This document shows positions 8,334-17,475 of a stretch of DNA of 64,000 nucleotides, piece after piece. How positions within the stretch are numbered: position 1 is the first letter of the stretch; each line of letters starts with the position of its first letter. The notes under the pieces are model-generated. The model worked only from the letters and a program-made list of their open reading frames with translations, was not told the DNA's origin and did not search any database. The position numbers and the translations under genes are program-made. Origin of the DNA: an uncultured Saprospirales bacterium (GTDB lineage: Bacteria; Bacteroidota; Bacteroidia; Chitinophagales; Saprospiraceae); assembly GCA_937864265.1 (NCBI GenBank), contig CALMIR010000201.1:1-64000 (forward strand), written 5' to 3'.

Positions 8334-9326
8334 CTACTGCCCTCTTCGCCAATAAAACAAAGGCTTGGGATAGATTAATGTTCCGTACTCATCTGTGATA
8401 GGCACACATGGTGCGAAAGCTTCTAACTGGCAATAAATCGTCCCTATGCGCAAGTCCACGTACCACTTTTGGATGGCTTTGTAATAGGTCATATCTTGTA
8501 GCGTAAAATGGCGGTTGATGACTTCCAAAGACTCGGTATAGGTCTCCGGATCCACAGTAATAACCGTGTCGGTGGAAAAAAACAGATTAGAAGCAAAAGC
8601 GGGGTCGATTTTGCGAGCCGGGTAATCGCTGTTGTAGTACGAGGGGGGATTGGATTCAAACAATCCGCGGTATAAGCGGTTTTTCAGCCCCGTTCGATTG
8701 GCACCAAACTGGTTTTCGGACACGAAATAATTGATTTGCGCGATCAGCGGCACGTTTTTATCTTGAATTTTGGGTGCCTTATCTTTGGCAGCAGGCAGGG
8801 CAAACCAAACCCTTCCCTCTAAGTCGGGGCGGTCGCCCAATATGTCCTGATCGCCTATGCGCGGCGAAATAGCCAGCAAGCGAGATTCCAATATCTCCGA
8901 CTTTTCGTTGTAATGCCAAGACTGCCGTACCTTGAAAGCATCGGCCTCCTCCAACACGTGAACGGATACAATTCTCATTTCTTCCTCATACGTTACCGGG
9001 TCGAACAAGACAATGGTATCCGTAATCAGGAGCCGATCCAATGCTTCTTCCTGACCGATAGGTTGGCTTAAATCCGCATCGCCATAAGCCTTCCATTGCC
9101 CGGAGCGCATTTGCTGCTTGATCCATGCTACAAATGGGGTTTTGCTGTAATGGGTCGCATCGCTTTGTACAATCTTGATAGGTGTAAATTCCTGTTGGAT
9201 ATCCCAGTCGTCGCAATCTGCTTCAAAGCAAACATAGTGCTCGACGATCATGGTGGTGGAATCGGTTTTCTGGGCGAATGACAGTGCTGTGGGTAGTAGG
9301 AATAACAGGGCAATGAAGGATTTCAT
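8334..9326 (-). CDS. GldN/PorN-like secreted protein with internal duplication
   Basis: 330 residues with a clear signal peptide (cleavage likely after SFAQ). Two similar halves carry the pattern 'D-T-hydrophobic-DPxTY...xxKxxQxWxxxxxxxxxxxRLLAISP': around residues 95-155 (DTIVLFDPVTYEEEM) and 245-305 (DTVITVDPETYTESLE). This pattern and length resemble GldN/PorN, the periplasmic ring component of T9SS and gliding machinery. It is not beside gldKLM, so it may be a stand-alone paralogue. An inverted-repeat terminator lies upstream on the same strand and belongs to the TIR gene, so this gene is probably transcribed separately. Confidence 0.45.
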   Translation of the reverse strand: MKSFIALLFLLPTALSFAQKTDSTTMIVEHYVCFEADCDDWDIQQEFTPIKIVQSDATHYSKTPFVAWIKQQMRSGQWKAYGDADLSQPIGQEEALDRLLITDTIVLFDPVTYEEEMRIVSVHVLEEADAFKVRQSWHYNEKSEILESRLLAISPRIGDQDILGDRPDLEGRVWFALPAAKDKAPKIQDKNVPLIAQINYFVSENQFGANRTGLKNRLYRGLFESNPPSYYNSDYPARKIDPAFASNLFFSTDTVITVDPETYTESLEVINRHFTLQDMTYYKAIQKWYVDLRIGTIYCQLEAFAPCVPITDEYGTLIYPKPLFYWRRGQ

Positions 9327-9391
9327 ATTTTGGTTTTTGATATAAAAAAGGCATTTGTATAAACCCCATTAGGATGAAAATATTGTGTGGT

Positions 9392-9438
9392 AAAAAAATG
9401 AATCGCTGGAAATTTGTAATTGTTCCAGCGATTCATTT
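9392..9438 (-). terminator. Rho-independent terminator of the TIR-like gene
   Basis: A perfect 16-bp inverted repeat (9396-9411 with 9423-9438; arms AAATGAATCGCTGGAA and its complement) has an 11-nt loop. On the minus strand a T-run follows it (the A-run at 9392-9398). It lies 26 bp beyond the stop of the minus-strand gene at 9464. Confidence 0.9.
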
Positions 9439-9463
9439 GCTAAAATAAAGCTATAACCTTGCC

Positions 9464-12406
9464 CTACAACCTCATCCCTAACACCTTAAAGCCCTCCCGG
9501 CGATGAACCAAGCCTGGATATTGGCTAGCCAAGGCCTGCACCTGTGTCTTTATCTCTCGGGAATTAAACGGTTCTGATAAAAGCAGGTTTTCGGGATGTT
9601 CTCCATTTTTTCCAGTTGCCTTAAACCAGTTGATTTTGCCTTTTTCCAGCAATTCGTTGATGGGGATGTGCAACCATTTTTCGTTCTCTATCACTTCGTA
9701 GTACACCAAACAAGTCCTGATCATATTTGCCACCATTTCCCGGTCGTGTATGTTGTTATTTGCCGGATAGACATTTATATCTCTTCTGTACCGCTTTAGC
9801 AGCTCGGCATGCCGTTTATTCAAAATAGATTGCAATACCTGGCTTTCCCCTTTTTGTGCGTCTTTGCCTTTTAACTGCAATAGCTGTCGCAAATGACCCA
9901 AAGCATCGAAGCCCAGATTTGTGTCGTATGCCCCATTGCTAAGGGTTTTTGCTTGCAGGTCAATATCCAGCCATTTGAATTTGCGCTCCTCAACCAACTC
10001 CTGGTAAACCAAATTGTAATATTTTTCATTTCTGGTGAGGGCAAAACAAGAGATACACCGGCTAATGATACCCGGCAAGCGATAGCGCTGCGCCTCCTTT
10101 CCGTTGGTTATTTTTTCATAAATGGGTGCCACTTCCAGGCGATACAAATTGTCGGCAGCTTGTTTTTCAAATGATGCACGCTGCTCTGGTTTTATTGCCA
10201 AGGCTTTATCTACAAGCTCCTGAACAGGAATGTCCAGCCTTTTGCAGGGGCCATAAGGGTACAACTGCGACTGGTACAGGTCGAACCACAATACCAGACT
10301 ACTACCGCTCAATTCTTTCAACAGTTCATCAATACAATACCCATTCTGGTCAACCAGATAGAGGTGGTACCATTTCTCGAGGCAATCGAATAAAGCCAGG
10401 CGGTTGGCATCCAGCGCTATGCTGAGGTTATGGATACTTTCTTCCGTGGGTGCTATACCTCTGCTCAAAGTCCAATCTTCGATGAGGCCGTCTTGTTTCA
10501 TCCGAAAAGCCGACATAACCCTCATTTGCTCTTCCATCGAGCTTTTCAAGTCATTGCACTGCCGCTTCAATTGAAGATGTGCGGAATGATAAACACCTTT
10601 CCTGATGCGTTCGATTTTGGTATGGATGCCAGCGTCTTGCTCGCCGCGCAATCGCAGCGCATGCCGCAAGTGGGTCAATGCATCGAATTGAATGCCGTGG
10701 TAAGGAATCATTTTACCCTGTTCATCAAATCCAAACCAAGGCAGTGCTCCATCGCTCAATTCTTCTATCAGTACATCCAAAAAACGAGGGTCTGTTGAAG
10801 CGGTAAAGGCAATTTGGGCGGTTTGCAACAAATCCACCATAGCGCCCCGGAATGATTCGAAGGCCTCTCCCTTTTCCAAAATTTGCACGCACAAGTTCTC
10901 GTAGTTCAGGCGCAATTTTGTGAGCAGGTTATCCCAAGCCTTATTGGCCATGGAAGTATCGGTAATTCTCATGTAATCGCGCACCATTTCCTGGAATAAG
11001 TTGCCTAAAGCATTCCTGGCGTTATAACCTTGCAAATCTTCCAAGTACCAGCCCTCGCTCGCCACTTTTACAGGTCGAATCCATTTGGCATAGCCCATGC
11101 CCAGCAATTCCTGCGTGGCATACTCCAAAAATCCACTAGCCGATTCAAAGTGGCGATGGATGTCAACATGAAGTTCCAAGAGCTTTTCCAGCAGGTCTTT
11201 GTTGGCAGTTCCTTCTTGCAGGTTGTTTTGATACAGTTGCATCAAAGCCCTAGCCAATTCTTTTCCGATTAAGGCATGGTTATAAGCTGGCAAATCACTT
11301 TGATGGGGTAATTGCTGCAAATTTTGATCAAAGTAGCATAGCATTTTTAACGTATTGCCCCCATGCAGGGCTTCACGGATGATCTGATCGGCTCCTTTGG
11401 CCGCCCAAAGTCCTAAAAGCCGGTATTCGTACCAGCTTTTATCGGTGACGGGGGCATCGTTCCAAAGTTGTTCGGCGATATCCCAAGCCTGATCGTATTG
11501 ATCGGTACACAAAGCCTGGCAAAACGAGTCGTACCGTTTTTGACAGACTGCCGCCTCCGTTTGCGAAAGCCCAATTGGAATTTGTAAGGACTTTTCGCTA
11601 TCAAACAGGGGAAAAACAACCGATGAAGCGAAATGTGCCTGACCGTTTAATTGTAAGCACCAAGTTGGGAATGCTTCCTTCCAGTTGGGGATGAGATCGC
11701 TTGGATGAAGTTCGAATATCCATTTTTCCAAGACCCGATCCAACTGTTGATACCATACGTGGGGATAAAAGGACAGGCTTTTTGCCGGACTAAATTGGTG
11801 GCTCTTCAGGTATTGCTCCCGCAAGTCCTTTAAGGCATACAAGGCTGGGGAAACGACCAGCAATTGTTCCATGAGATGGGAAAAGCGCAAAAAACCCCTT
11901 TGGTGCAAAAGGAGCTTGAGCCGATCCTGCAAATCAACAAAAGTCAGGTATTCCGGATGGTCATAGACATGTAGAATAGCTTGCCGAAGGTATTGAACCA
12001 TAGCGCTGAATGTCCTGCTATCCATTTCTTTAGCTACGTACAAGGGCTGGCGCCAGCCCTGAAAAACAGGAAGATTGGACAGACCTTTGAACGCCTTAGG
12101 GTCGATAGGTCGAATAGGTAAGCCGAAAACTTCTACCTGCTTGGCCGCAAGCAAATCCAGGATTTTTTTCAGCTCCTTTTCGTGGTCTGCGATTAATCCG
12201 GGGCTGAGCAGCAATACAACGATATCTGCTCGATCTAGCGCTTGCTGAAATTGATCCTCCTCCCTGGCATGCGCCCCGATTTTACCTCGGTGCCAGAGTT
12301 GGAGTCTTTTTTTTTCGCTCAGATACTGTAGCTCTTTTTCAAAGGCCGAGCGGCATTCTTTTTCATCAATGGCGTTGAGCAATAGTACTTCTACTGGCTT
12401 TCTCAT
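9464..12406 (-). CDS. TIR-like domain protein with repeated C-terminal modules
   Basis: 980 residues from the ATG at 12406; an earlier ATG at 12475 would add 23 residues outside the TIR fold. Residues 2-140 look like a TIR domain: a hydrophobic first strand (VEVLLLNA), WHRGKIGAH resembling box 2, then DRADIVVLLLSPGLIADHEKEL, the strand-D/helix region where bacterial TIR NADases keep a catalytic Glu. The remaining 840 residues are soluble and mostly helical. A module of the form 'LxxELxxxxxxxWF' recurs near residues 542, 690, 798 and 915. Two of these continue with FDALxHLRxxLxLxG. Bacterial TIR proteins often cleave NAD+ during anti-phage response or build signalling scaffolds. NADase activity here is inferred only. 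The gene is monocistronic with its own terminator. Confidence 0.55.
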   Translation of the reverse strand: MRKPVEVLLLNAIDEKECRSAFEKELQYLSEKKRLQLWHRGKIGAHAREEDQFQQALDRADIVVLLLSPGLIADHEKELKKILDLLAAKQVEVFGLPIRPIDPKAFKGLSNLPVFQGWRQPLYVAKEMDSRTFSAMVQYLRQAILHVYDHPEYLTFVDLQDRLKLLLHQRGFLRFSHLMEQLLVVSPALYALKDLREQYLKSHQFSPAKSLSFYPHVWYQQLDRVLEKWIFELHPSDLIPNWKEAFPTWCLQLNGQAHFASSVVFPLFDSEKSLQIPIGLSQTEAAVCQKRYDSFCQALCTDQYDQAWDIAEQLWNDAPVTDKSWYEYRLLGLWAAKGADQIIREALHGGNTLKMLCYFDQNLQQLPHQSDLPAYNHALIGKELARALMQLYQNNLQEGTANKDLLEKLLELHVDIHRHFESASGFLEYATQELLGMGYAKWIRPVKVASEGWYLEDLQGYNARNALGNLFQEMVRDYMRITDTSMANKAWDNLLTKLRLNYENLCVQILEKGEAFESFRGAMVDLLQTAQIAFTASTDPRFLDVLIEELSDGALPWFGFDEQGKMIPYHGIQFDALTHLRHALRLRGEQDAGIHTKIERIRKGVYHSAHLQLKRQCNDLKSSMEEQMRVMSAFRMKQDGLIEDWTLSRGIAPTEESIHNLSIALDANRLALFDCLEKWYHLYLVDQNGYCIDELLKELSGSSLVLWFDLYQSQLYPYGPCKRLDIPVQELVDKALAIKPEQRASFEKQAADNLYRLEVAPIYEKITNGKEAQRYRLPGIISRCISCFALTRNEKYYNLVYQELVEERKFKWLDIDLQAKTLSNGAYDTNLGFDALGHLRQLLQLKGKDAQKGESQVLQSILNKRHAELLKRYRRDINVYPANNNIHDREMVANMIRTCLVYYEVIENEKWLHIPINELLEKGKINWFKATGKNGEHPENLLLSEPFNSREIKTQVQALASQYPGLVHRREGFKVLGMRL

Positions 12407-12935
12407 AGTATGAAATAGGGTCTTTGGTTGCACCGGGCCGAGGCGCCGGGCGGTTGAATAATTCAAAGGGGACACCAGTTCATTATCAGCAATCCATCAA
12501 AATCGTGTGTAGTCTTTACAATACGGTACTGTGGTAAAAACCAGAACAGGGCATCCAAAAACAGACTGACGCCTTATTTTTGAGCAATCATTCCTGGATT
12601 TTACCGCTACTGGTTTGAAACTAAGTTTTGTGTTGATCCTATTGTGTAACGCTCCGAGAAGGTAGAATGGCTAGAAAAATAACAATATGCGTTCGACGGC
12701 ATATGAGCAAAAGAATATTCTACCCCCCTAATGATAATTTTTAAAACCTTCTGTGGTTTGAAAAAGTTCCACAAAAGAAACATTTTGTCAATGTTGCTAA
12801 ATACCTGTTATTTAAACGTCTCCAAAAAACAATATATTACCTCGATACCTTACTGCTTGGTTTTTATTTAAAAATACTTGCTTTCTCCAGTTCAGGCATC
12901 AAGTCCGGCAAAGCTTTTATATCTTTGCCCGCCAT
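12407..12935. other. Intergenic region with a nested stem-loop (12660-12723)
   Basis: 529 bp between the divergent TIR-like and permease genes. I found no convincing ORF. At 12660-12723 an outer 8-bp stem (GGTAGAAT/ATTCTACC) encloses an inner 6-bp stem (ATATGC/GCATAT), so the stretch could fold as RNA or act as an operator. Near the permease, 12920-12927 reads TATCTTTG, a perfect TAnnTTTG box, but it is only 9 nt from the ATG, so transcription from it would be almost leaderless. Confidence 0.45.
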
Positions 12936-14243
12936 ATGAATGTTTCTTATTTCATAGCCAAAAAAGTAGCCCGTTCCGGGCAACAGTCCTTTTCGCGGCT
13001 GATCATCCGCATCGCTATCATAGCCATAGCGTTGAGCGTATCCGTTATGATTTGCGCCAATGCACTGATCCGGGGTTTTAAAAATGAAATCAGCAGTAAG
13101 ATTTTTGGCTTTTGGGGGCATATCCACATTACCGATACCGACATCAATGGCTCTTTGCTGGAGGCCTTTCCGATTAATAAGAACCAGGCATTCTATCCGC
13201 ACATGGATACCATTCGGCAAATTCGCTATCCACTCGGCAATGACTGGCTGGGGCAAACGGAGTCCACTTATCAAAAATCAAAAGGCGGCATCCACCACAT
13301 CCAGGTATTTGCCATCCGACCGGGCATCATCGAATCGGGAAAAGGCGATACCAAGGAAATTGAAGGCATCATCCTCAAAGGGGTCGGCAATGATTTTGAC
13401 TGGTCGTTCATACAATCTTATATCAAGCGCGGTCAGGCATTAAGCCTGCCCGACACGGCCATGTCGAACGACATACTCATTTCCGAACAAACGGCCAAAC
13501 GGCTTCAAGTGGATACCGGTGCTACCTTTCTGGTACATTTTGTCGAAAAAGGGGAACAACTCCGTCGGCGATTTAAAGTATGCGGCATCTATAAAACCGG
13601 GCTGGAAGAATACGATAAAAAATTTGCCCTGGTGGATATTCGGCAAATACAGCGCTTATTGGGTTGGTCGGCAGAGGAAGTAGGTGGATTTGAAGTTTTT
13701 GTGGACGATCTGGATGATTTGGATCCGATTTCAGACTACATTTATTATGAAGTGTTGCCCAATGACCTCTACCCGGAATCCATCCGCCGCAAATTCCCGG
13801 AGATTTTTCAATGGCTTGATCTGCAAGACATCAATGAAGTGGTCATTTTGACTTTGATGGTCATCGTGGCCATCATCAACATGATCACCGCGCTGATGAT
13901 CCTGATTTTGGAGCGAACCAATATGATTGGCATATTGAAGGCCCTGGGTAGCAGTAACTGGGCCATCCGCAAGATTTTTCTGATGTATGCTGGTTATATT
14001 ATCCTTTGGGGGCTGTTTTGGGGCAATTTACTGGGTATTGGCCTTTGCCTGTTGCAGGACAAATTCCATTTTATCCAACTCTCAGAAGAAAACTACTACT
14101 TATCCACAGCACCAATTGACCTGGATATGTGGACGGTTTTAATCATCAATGCAGGCACTTTGCTCATTACCTTAGTTTTTCTCATCCTGCCTTCTTATCT
14201 GGTAACGTACATCAGCCCAGTCAAAGCCATCCGTTTCAAGTAA
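12936..14243 (+). CDS. FtsX/LolC-type ABC transporter permease
   Basis: 435 residues. One N-terminal membrane helix (about residues 22-45, preceded by RSGQQSFSRLIIRIA) is followed by a periplasmic MacB-PCD-like domain (about 46-295). Three C-terminal helices (about 300-425) include the FtsX-family stretch MILILERTNMIGILKALGSS. Families of this topology, including LolC/LolE, work with a LolD-type ATPase to release lipoproteins or move substrates out of the inner membrane. No ATPase gene is adjacent. A paralogue sits at 60861-62081. MazG-like NTPase follows 50 bp downstream on the same strand. Confidence 0.85.
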   Translation: MNVSYFIAKKVARSGQQSFSRLIIRIAIIAIALSVSVMICANALIRGFKNEISSKIFGFWGHIHITDTDINGSLLEAFPINKNQAFYPHMDTIRQIRYPLGNDWLGQTESTYQKSKGGIHHIQVFAIRPGIIESGKGDTKEIEGIILKGVGNDFDWSFIQSYIKRGQALSLPDTAMSNDILISEQTAKRLQVDTGATFLVHFVEKGEQLRRRFKVCGIYKTGLEEYDKKFALVDIRQIQRLLGWSAEEVGGFEVFVDDLDDLDPISDYIYYEVLPNDLYPESIRRKFPEIFQWLDLQDINEVVILTLMVIVAIINMITALMILILERTNMIGILKALGSSNWAIRKIFLMYAGYIILWGLFWGNLLGIGLCLLQDKFHFIQLSEENYYLSTAPIDLDMWTVLIINAGTLLITLVFLILPSYLVTYISPVKAIRFK

Positions 14244-14293
14244 GCACCCATAAACCTCAAATACCATCACCAACAGCACATCTAACAATTATC

Positions 14294-14767
14294 ATGGACA
14301 AACTCGATTCCCTTAATCAGGTGGCCGAATTCCACCGCACGTTCAAGCACCCGATTGAAACTAATCCGATTATTCCCGCGCCTGAGAGGTGCCAACTGCG
14401 TGTAGCGCTGCTGGCCGAAGAGTTGAAAGAATTGGAGGAAGCGATCAACGAGGGGGATATAGTAGGCGTTGCCGATGCGCTGTGCGATTTGCAATACGTA
14501 CTTTCCGGCGCTGTACTGGAATTTGGCCTGGGAGAAAAATTTCGTGTCTTATTCGATGAAGTGCAGCGCAGTAATATGAGCAAAACCTGCAAAACGCTGG
14601 CCGAAGCTGAAGCTACCGCCAAATACTATCTGGAAAAAGACGGAACAGAGAGCTATATCCGCCAAGAAGGAGGCTTATACCTCGTTTACAGGCAATCGGA
14701 TCATAAAACGCTCAAATCCATTTACTATTCACCTGCCGATCTCAAATCCATTTTAAGCGAAAAATAA
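14294..14767 (+). CDS. MazG-like all-alpha NTP pyrophosphohydrolase
   Basis: 157 residues. It shows the Mg-binding signature of all-alpha NTP-PPases: EELKELEEAI followed by DALCDLQYV (EExxE ... ExxD type, with Asp in the second helix). Such enzymes cleave NTPs to NMP and pyrophosphate for house-cleaning or in histidine biosynthesis. The nucleotide specificity cannot be read. About 50 C-terminal residues beyond the helical core (from YYLEKDGTES) look beta-rich. An ATG at 14129 lies in frame but inside the permease gene. The ATG at 14294 gives the family-like N-terminus. Confidence 0.75.
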   Translation: MDKLDSLNQVAEFHRTFKHPIETNPIIPAPERCQLRVALLAEELKELEEAINEGDIVGVADALCDLQYVLSGAVLEFGLGEKFRVLFDEVQRSNMSKTCKTLAEAEATAKYYLEKDGTESYIRQEGGLYLVYRQSDHKTLKSIYYSPADLKSILSEK

Positions 14768-14790
14768 AAGGTGGCTTTGTAAAGCAAGCC

Positions 14791-14821
14791 AAAAAAAGGC
14801 CCCGACTGAGGATGTCGGGGC
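14791..14821 (-). terminator. Hairpin terminator (minus strand)
   Basis: An 8-bp stem GCCCCGAC/GTCGGGGC (14799-14806 with 14814-14821) has a 7-nt loop. Read on the minus strand it is followed by a T-rich run (the A-run at 14791-14797). It could end transcription from the small minus-strand gene at 15111-15272. On the plus strand it lacks a T-run. Confidence 0.65.
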
Positions 14822-15110
14822 ATCTCACTAACGCGCTCTCTCTGATAGAGTGAAGAAAATTATTGGTAGTGCATCAAAAATACACACTTTTATACATTAA
14901 AACCAAATTTTTTAGCCAATAGGTGTTAAAAAATTAGGATTTTATATGGGATAATTGCAAATGTACGTTTACTAACGCCCTTGAAAGGACTTTTTTACTC
15001 CGATTATCGCCAATAAAGCAGGTAAAAAAGCTCAAACAACAGCTTGGTGAAGCAACCATAAGAAACAATTTGCCGAAACTACAGCCAAAGATGCCTCTTG
15101 GAGGGCAAAA

Positions 15111-15272
15111 CTACATGGCGTTTAAAGCCTTCACCAGGTACGTCAGCGAAAAAGGCAATGCCAACCAAAACCATTCATCTGCATAAATGAGCATGAGTAT
15201 CAAAACGAGGGTTGATACTAAGAATAGAATCCAGTCCAAGCCGGAAGATTTTTTTGTGGTACTTGCTTCCAT
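15111..15272 (-). CDS. Small two-helix membrane protein (53 aa)
   Basis: A short gene. The sequence starts MEASTTKKSSGLDW. A long hydrophobic stretch follows (residues 15-30, ILFLVSTLVLILMLIY), then ADEWFW, then a second hydrophobic part (LALPFSLTYLV) ending LKALNAM-like. Support comes from a perfect -7 box, TACCTTTG, on the minus strand at 15295-15302, about 22 nt before the ATG, and from an intrinsic terminator downstream at 14791-14821. Both features are typical of real transcription units in this phylum. The function is unknown. Confidence 0.65.
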   Translation of the reverse strand: MEASTTKKSSGLDWILFLVSTLVLILMLIYADEWFWLALPFSLTYLVKALNAM

Positions 15273-15650
15273 GAATTGTAACGATGTTTTGCCGCAAAGG
15301 TAAAAATTTCCAGGAAATAGGCAATGATTAAGCCGTAAACCTGTCAGGAAAAAGTGAGTTTCCCAATCTGTTCTGATGCAAATGGTAAAAGTAATATACG
15401 AGGTAAAAAAGAATGGGCAATTTATTGTTGGGTGCTTTCGTTAAGGATTTTGTTATGGGATATTGGGTTTATTCATCAGAAAATCAGGTGTGACTAAATA
15501 ATAGTCTGCCAGTCCAAATAACAAAAAAAGCCCAAGTCCAAAAATTTAACACGAAACTGGGTAACAAAAACCAAATTTCAAGTTACTTATGATAAAGCTC
15601 AGCGGAACGGGCTGAGGAATTATCCCGTGAATTAAAAAAATGATCCAGTT
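15273..15650. other. Intergenic region, minus-strand promoter at 15295-15302
   Basis: Apart from the TACCTTTG box (minus strand, 15295-15302) I see no gene. A 5-bp inverted repeat (CTCAG/CTGAG, near 15598-15616) lies shortly upstream of the DUF4783 gene. No clear promoter for that gene was found. Confidence 0.45.
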
Positions 15651-16034
15651 ATGAAAAGTCTGTTGTTTTTGGTTCTATTTTCGAGCGCTGCTTTTTGGGA
15701 AGACAGCGCGAACCTAGCCAATATCACCAAAGCGATTCAAGACGGCAACGCCGATGCTTTGGGAACTTATTTTGACACTTCTGTTGAAGTGGCAGTGCCA
15801 GGACAAGAAGGTATGTTCAACAAGACGCAGGCCATCGGCTTAGTCAAAACCTTCTTCTCCAAAAATAAACCGACTTCCTTTAGCCAGGTGCACAAAGGCG
15901 CTCCACCAAACAATGATTCGCAGTATTGCATCGGCAATTTGGTAGCAGGTGGCAGTACCTTCCGCGTCTATATTTACATGAAAAACTCAGGCGGCTCCGC
16001 GCTCATCCAAGAGCTGCGATTTGATAAGGAATGA
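15651..16034 (+). CDS. DUF4783 family protein
   Basis: 127 residues. A short signal peptide ends near SSAAFWED. The body is an NTF2-like fold typical of DUF4783: 'NITKAIQDGNADALGTYFD', 'VEVAVPGQEGMFNKTQA', then a C-terminal beta sheet with RVYIYMKN and LIQELRFDKE. The family is found in Bacteroidota, is predicted periplasmic, and has no known function. A long perfect hairpin begins about 11 nt after the stop and may terminate the transcript. Confidence 0.85.
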   Translation: MKSLLFLVLFSSAAFWEDSANLANITKAIQDGNADALGTYFDTSVEVAVPGQEGMFNKTQAIGLVKTFFSKNKPTSFSQVHKGAPPNNDSQYCIGNLVAGGSTFRVYIYMKNSGGSALIQELRFDKE

Positions 16035-16044
16035 CCGAGCGATT

Positions 16045-16231
16045 CCAGCTACGGCTCAACCAAAAGTTGAGCCGTAGCTGGATGAACGTCCAGTGGACGT
16101 TCAAGCGAGGGAACTCCGCCCCCTGGCGGAGCTTGCAGTACCCCCCTTTAGTACCTCTTTTCAAAGGCTTCCGAGTCATTTCTTCAAGATGAACGTCCAG
16201 TGGACGTTCAAGCGAGGGAACTCCGCCCCCT
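16045..16231. repeat. 16-bp hairpin plus two 44-bp direct repeats
   Basis: 16045-16060 and 16066-16081 form a perfect 16-bp stem with a CAAAA loop. A 44-bp sequence at 16081-16124 recurs exactly at 16188-16231. Inside each copy lie the palindromes AACGTCCAGTGGACGTT and, in the first only, CTCCGCC...GGCGGAG. The region separates two convergent genes (ends at 16034 and 16247) and probably stops transcription from both sides. Confidence 0.85.
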
Positions 16232-16246
16232 TTCAACTAAAATTAC

Positions 16247-17107
16247 CTACCCACAAATTTTCAATCCTTCCGCCAGCGCAGCCAGTTTGTCTTTGTAGGT
16301 AGGAATAAATTCCTGGGCAACATAGCCTTTGAAGCCCGTTTCGTGTATGGCCTTGATAATGGCCGAATAGTTCAGTTCCTGACTCGCATTGATTTCATGG
16401 CGACCTGGAACGCCCCCTGTATGGTAATGCCCGATGTAGTTATGGTATTTGCGGATGGTCGCAATGACATCCCCTTCCATGATTTGCATGTGGTAAATAT
16501 CGTACAGGAGTTTGAAATTTGGAGAGTTGATCATTTCGGCTAGCCCGGCGCCCCAAGCGGTGTGGTCGCACATATAATCGCCGTGATCTACTTTGCTGTT
16601 CAGCAACTCCATTTGAATCAGCACCCCTGCCTCTTCCGCTTGTTTAACTAAAGGGCGCAAACCAATGGCGCAATTGATCATTCCTTGATAATCGCTCATG
16701 CCCCGGCGGTTGCCACTCATGCAAATCACGCTGGGAATGCCTGCATCAGCAGCCCGTTTGATCAGCGTTTGGTAATCCGCTTGTAAGTTCGCGTGATTTT
16801 TAGGATCGTTGAAACCGTCGATCAGGCTAAGGTTATCTGGCTGTCCCATGGCACAGGTCAGCCCTCGGGATTGAACAACAGCCCATTCTTCGTGCTTTAG
16901 CAATTCTATGCTTTTCAGCCCAATGTCCTTGCCTCGATCGGCCAGCTCCTCTAGCGGGATATCGCCATAGCACCAGCGGCAGGCGCTGTGGTTGGTTGCG
17001 GATAAGCCCAATTGCTGTTCAGCTTCTTGGGTAGCCTGTACAGATTGACCTATAGCCAAGGTGCCGATAGTCAGTGCGGCGTTTTTCATAGCGGCGCGAC
17101 GGTTCAT
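16247..17107 (-). CDS. Exported hydroxypyruvate isomerase-like TIM-barrel protein
   Basis: 286 residues from the ATG at 17107. The N-terminus (MNRRAAMKNAALTIGTLAIG) has paired Arg and a weak hydrophobic stretch, suggesting Tat export. The rest is a xylose-isomerase-like TIM barrel. Metal-site residues include the Glu in IQMELLNSK, Asp and His in LLYDIYHMQIMEGD, the HTGGVPGRHEI loop, and Glu in YVAQEFIP. Hydroxypyruvate isomerases interconvert hydroxypyruvate and tartronate semialdehyde, but related exported barrels act on other sugars. The substrate is therefore uncertain. A longer frame from 17179 was rejected because it places the signal internally. Confidence 0.8.
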   Translation of the reverse strand: MNRRAAMKNAALTIGTLAIGQSVQATQEAEQQLGLSATNHSACRWCYGDIPLEELADRGKDIGLKSIELLKHEEWAVVQSRGLTCAMGQPDNLSLIDGFNDPKNHANLQADYQTLIKRAADAGIPSVICMSGNRRGMSDYQGMINCAIGLRPLVKQAEEAGVLIQMELLNSKVDHGDYMCDHTAWGAGLAEMINSPNFKLLYDIYHMQIMEGDVIATIRKYHNYIGHYHTGGVPGRHEINASQELNYSAIIKAIHETGFKGYVAQEFIPTYKDKLAALAEGLKICG

Positions 17108-17167
17108 AAGCTGGTATTTTTGTGGGAGTAAGATACAGTATTTTTTACTTTGCTTGATGCAAAAGAG

Positions 17168-17271
17168 GTTCTTTGACAATCTTTGCGGTTTTCAGCAACT
17201 CGTTAATACAAAAATCTACTTCCTTCTGACGGTATCTTACTATCCGTTCGTTCTATAATGTGTCAAAGAAG
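17168..17271. repeat. About 104-bp element with TTCTTTGACA terminal inverted repeats
   Basis: It begins GTTCTTTGACAATCTTTGCG and ends TGTCAAAGAA, giving 10-bp perfect terminal inverted repeats. It lies just upstream of the isomerase start, within the 368-bp gap 17108-17475. Its left end closely matches the left end of the element at 59832-59932. It has no coding capacity. The rest of the gap (17272-17475) holds nothing I can assign. Confidence 0.7.
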
Positions 17272-17475
17272 TTGAGATCTTTTAGCTGCTCTATTCTTGT
17301 CACAATTTATCAGGTCTTTCCGGCAGCAATCATAAGACATGTTCAGTTTAATGCCAATTCTCAATGCCATACAGCGCGTCACAATTTTCGCATTTTAACA
17401 CTTGACTGGCTTTGGAAAAAGGTGCTAATTACAGGCGTTATGTTTATTGTTTGATGTATTAAACCACTTAATACC

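Noticed and set aside
17260..17454. 64-codon plus-strand frame starting MSKKLRSF
   Set aside because: It starts inside the terminal repeat of the 17168-17271 element and resembles random coding; no supporting promoter.
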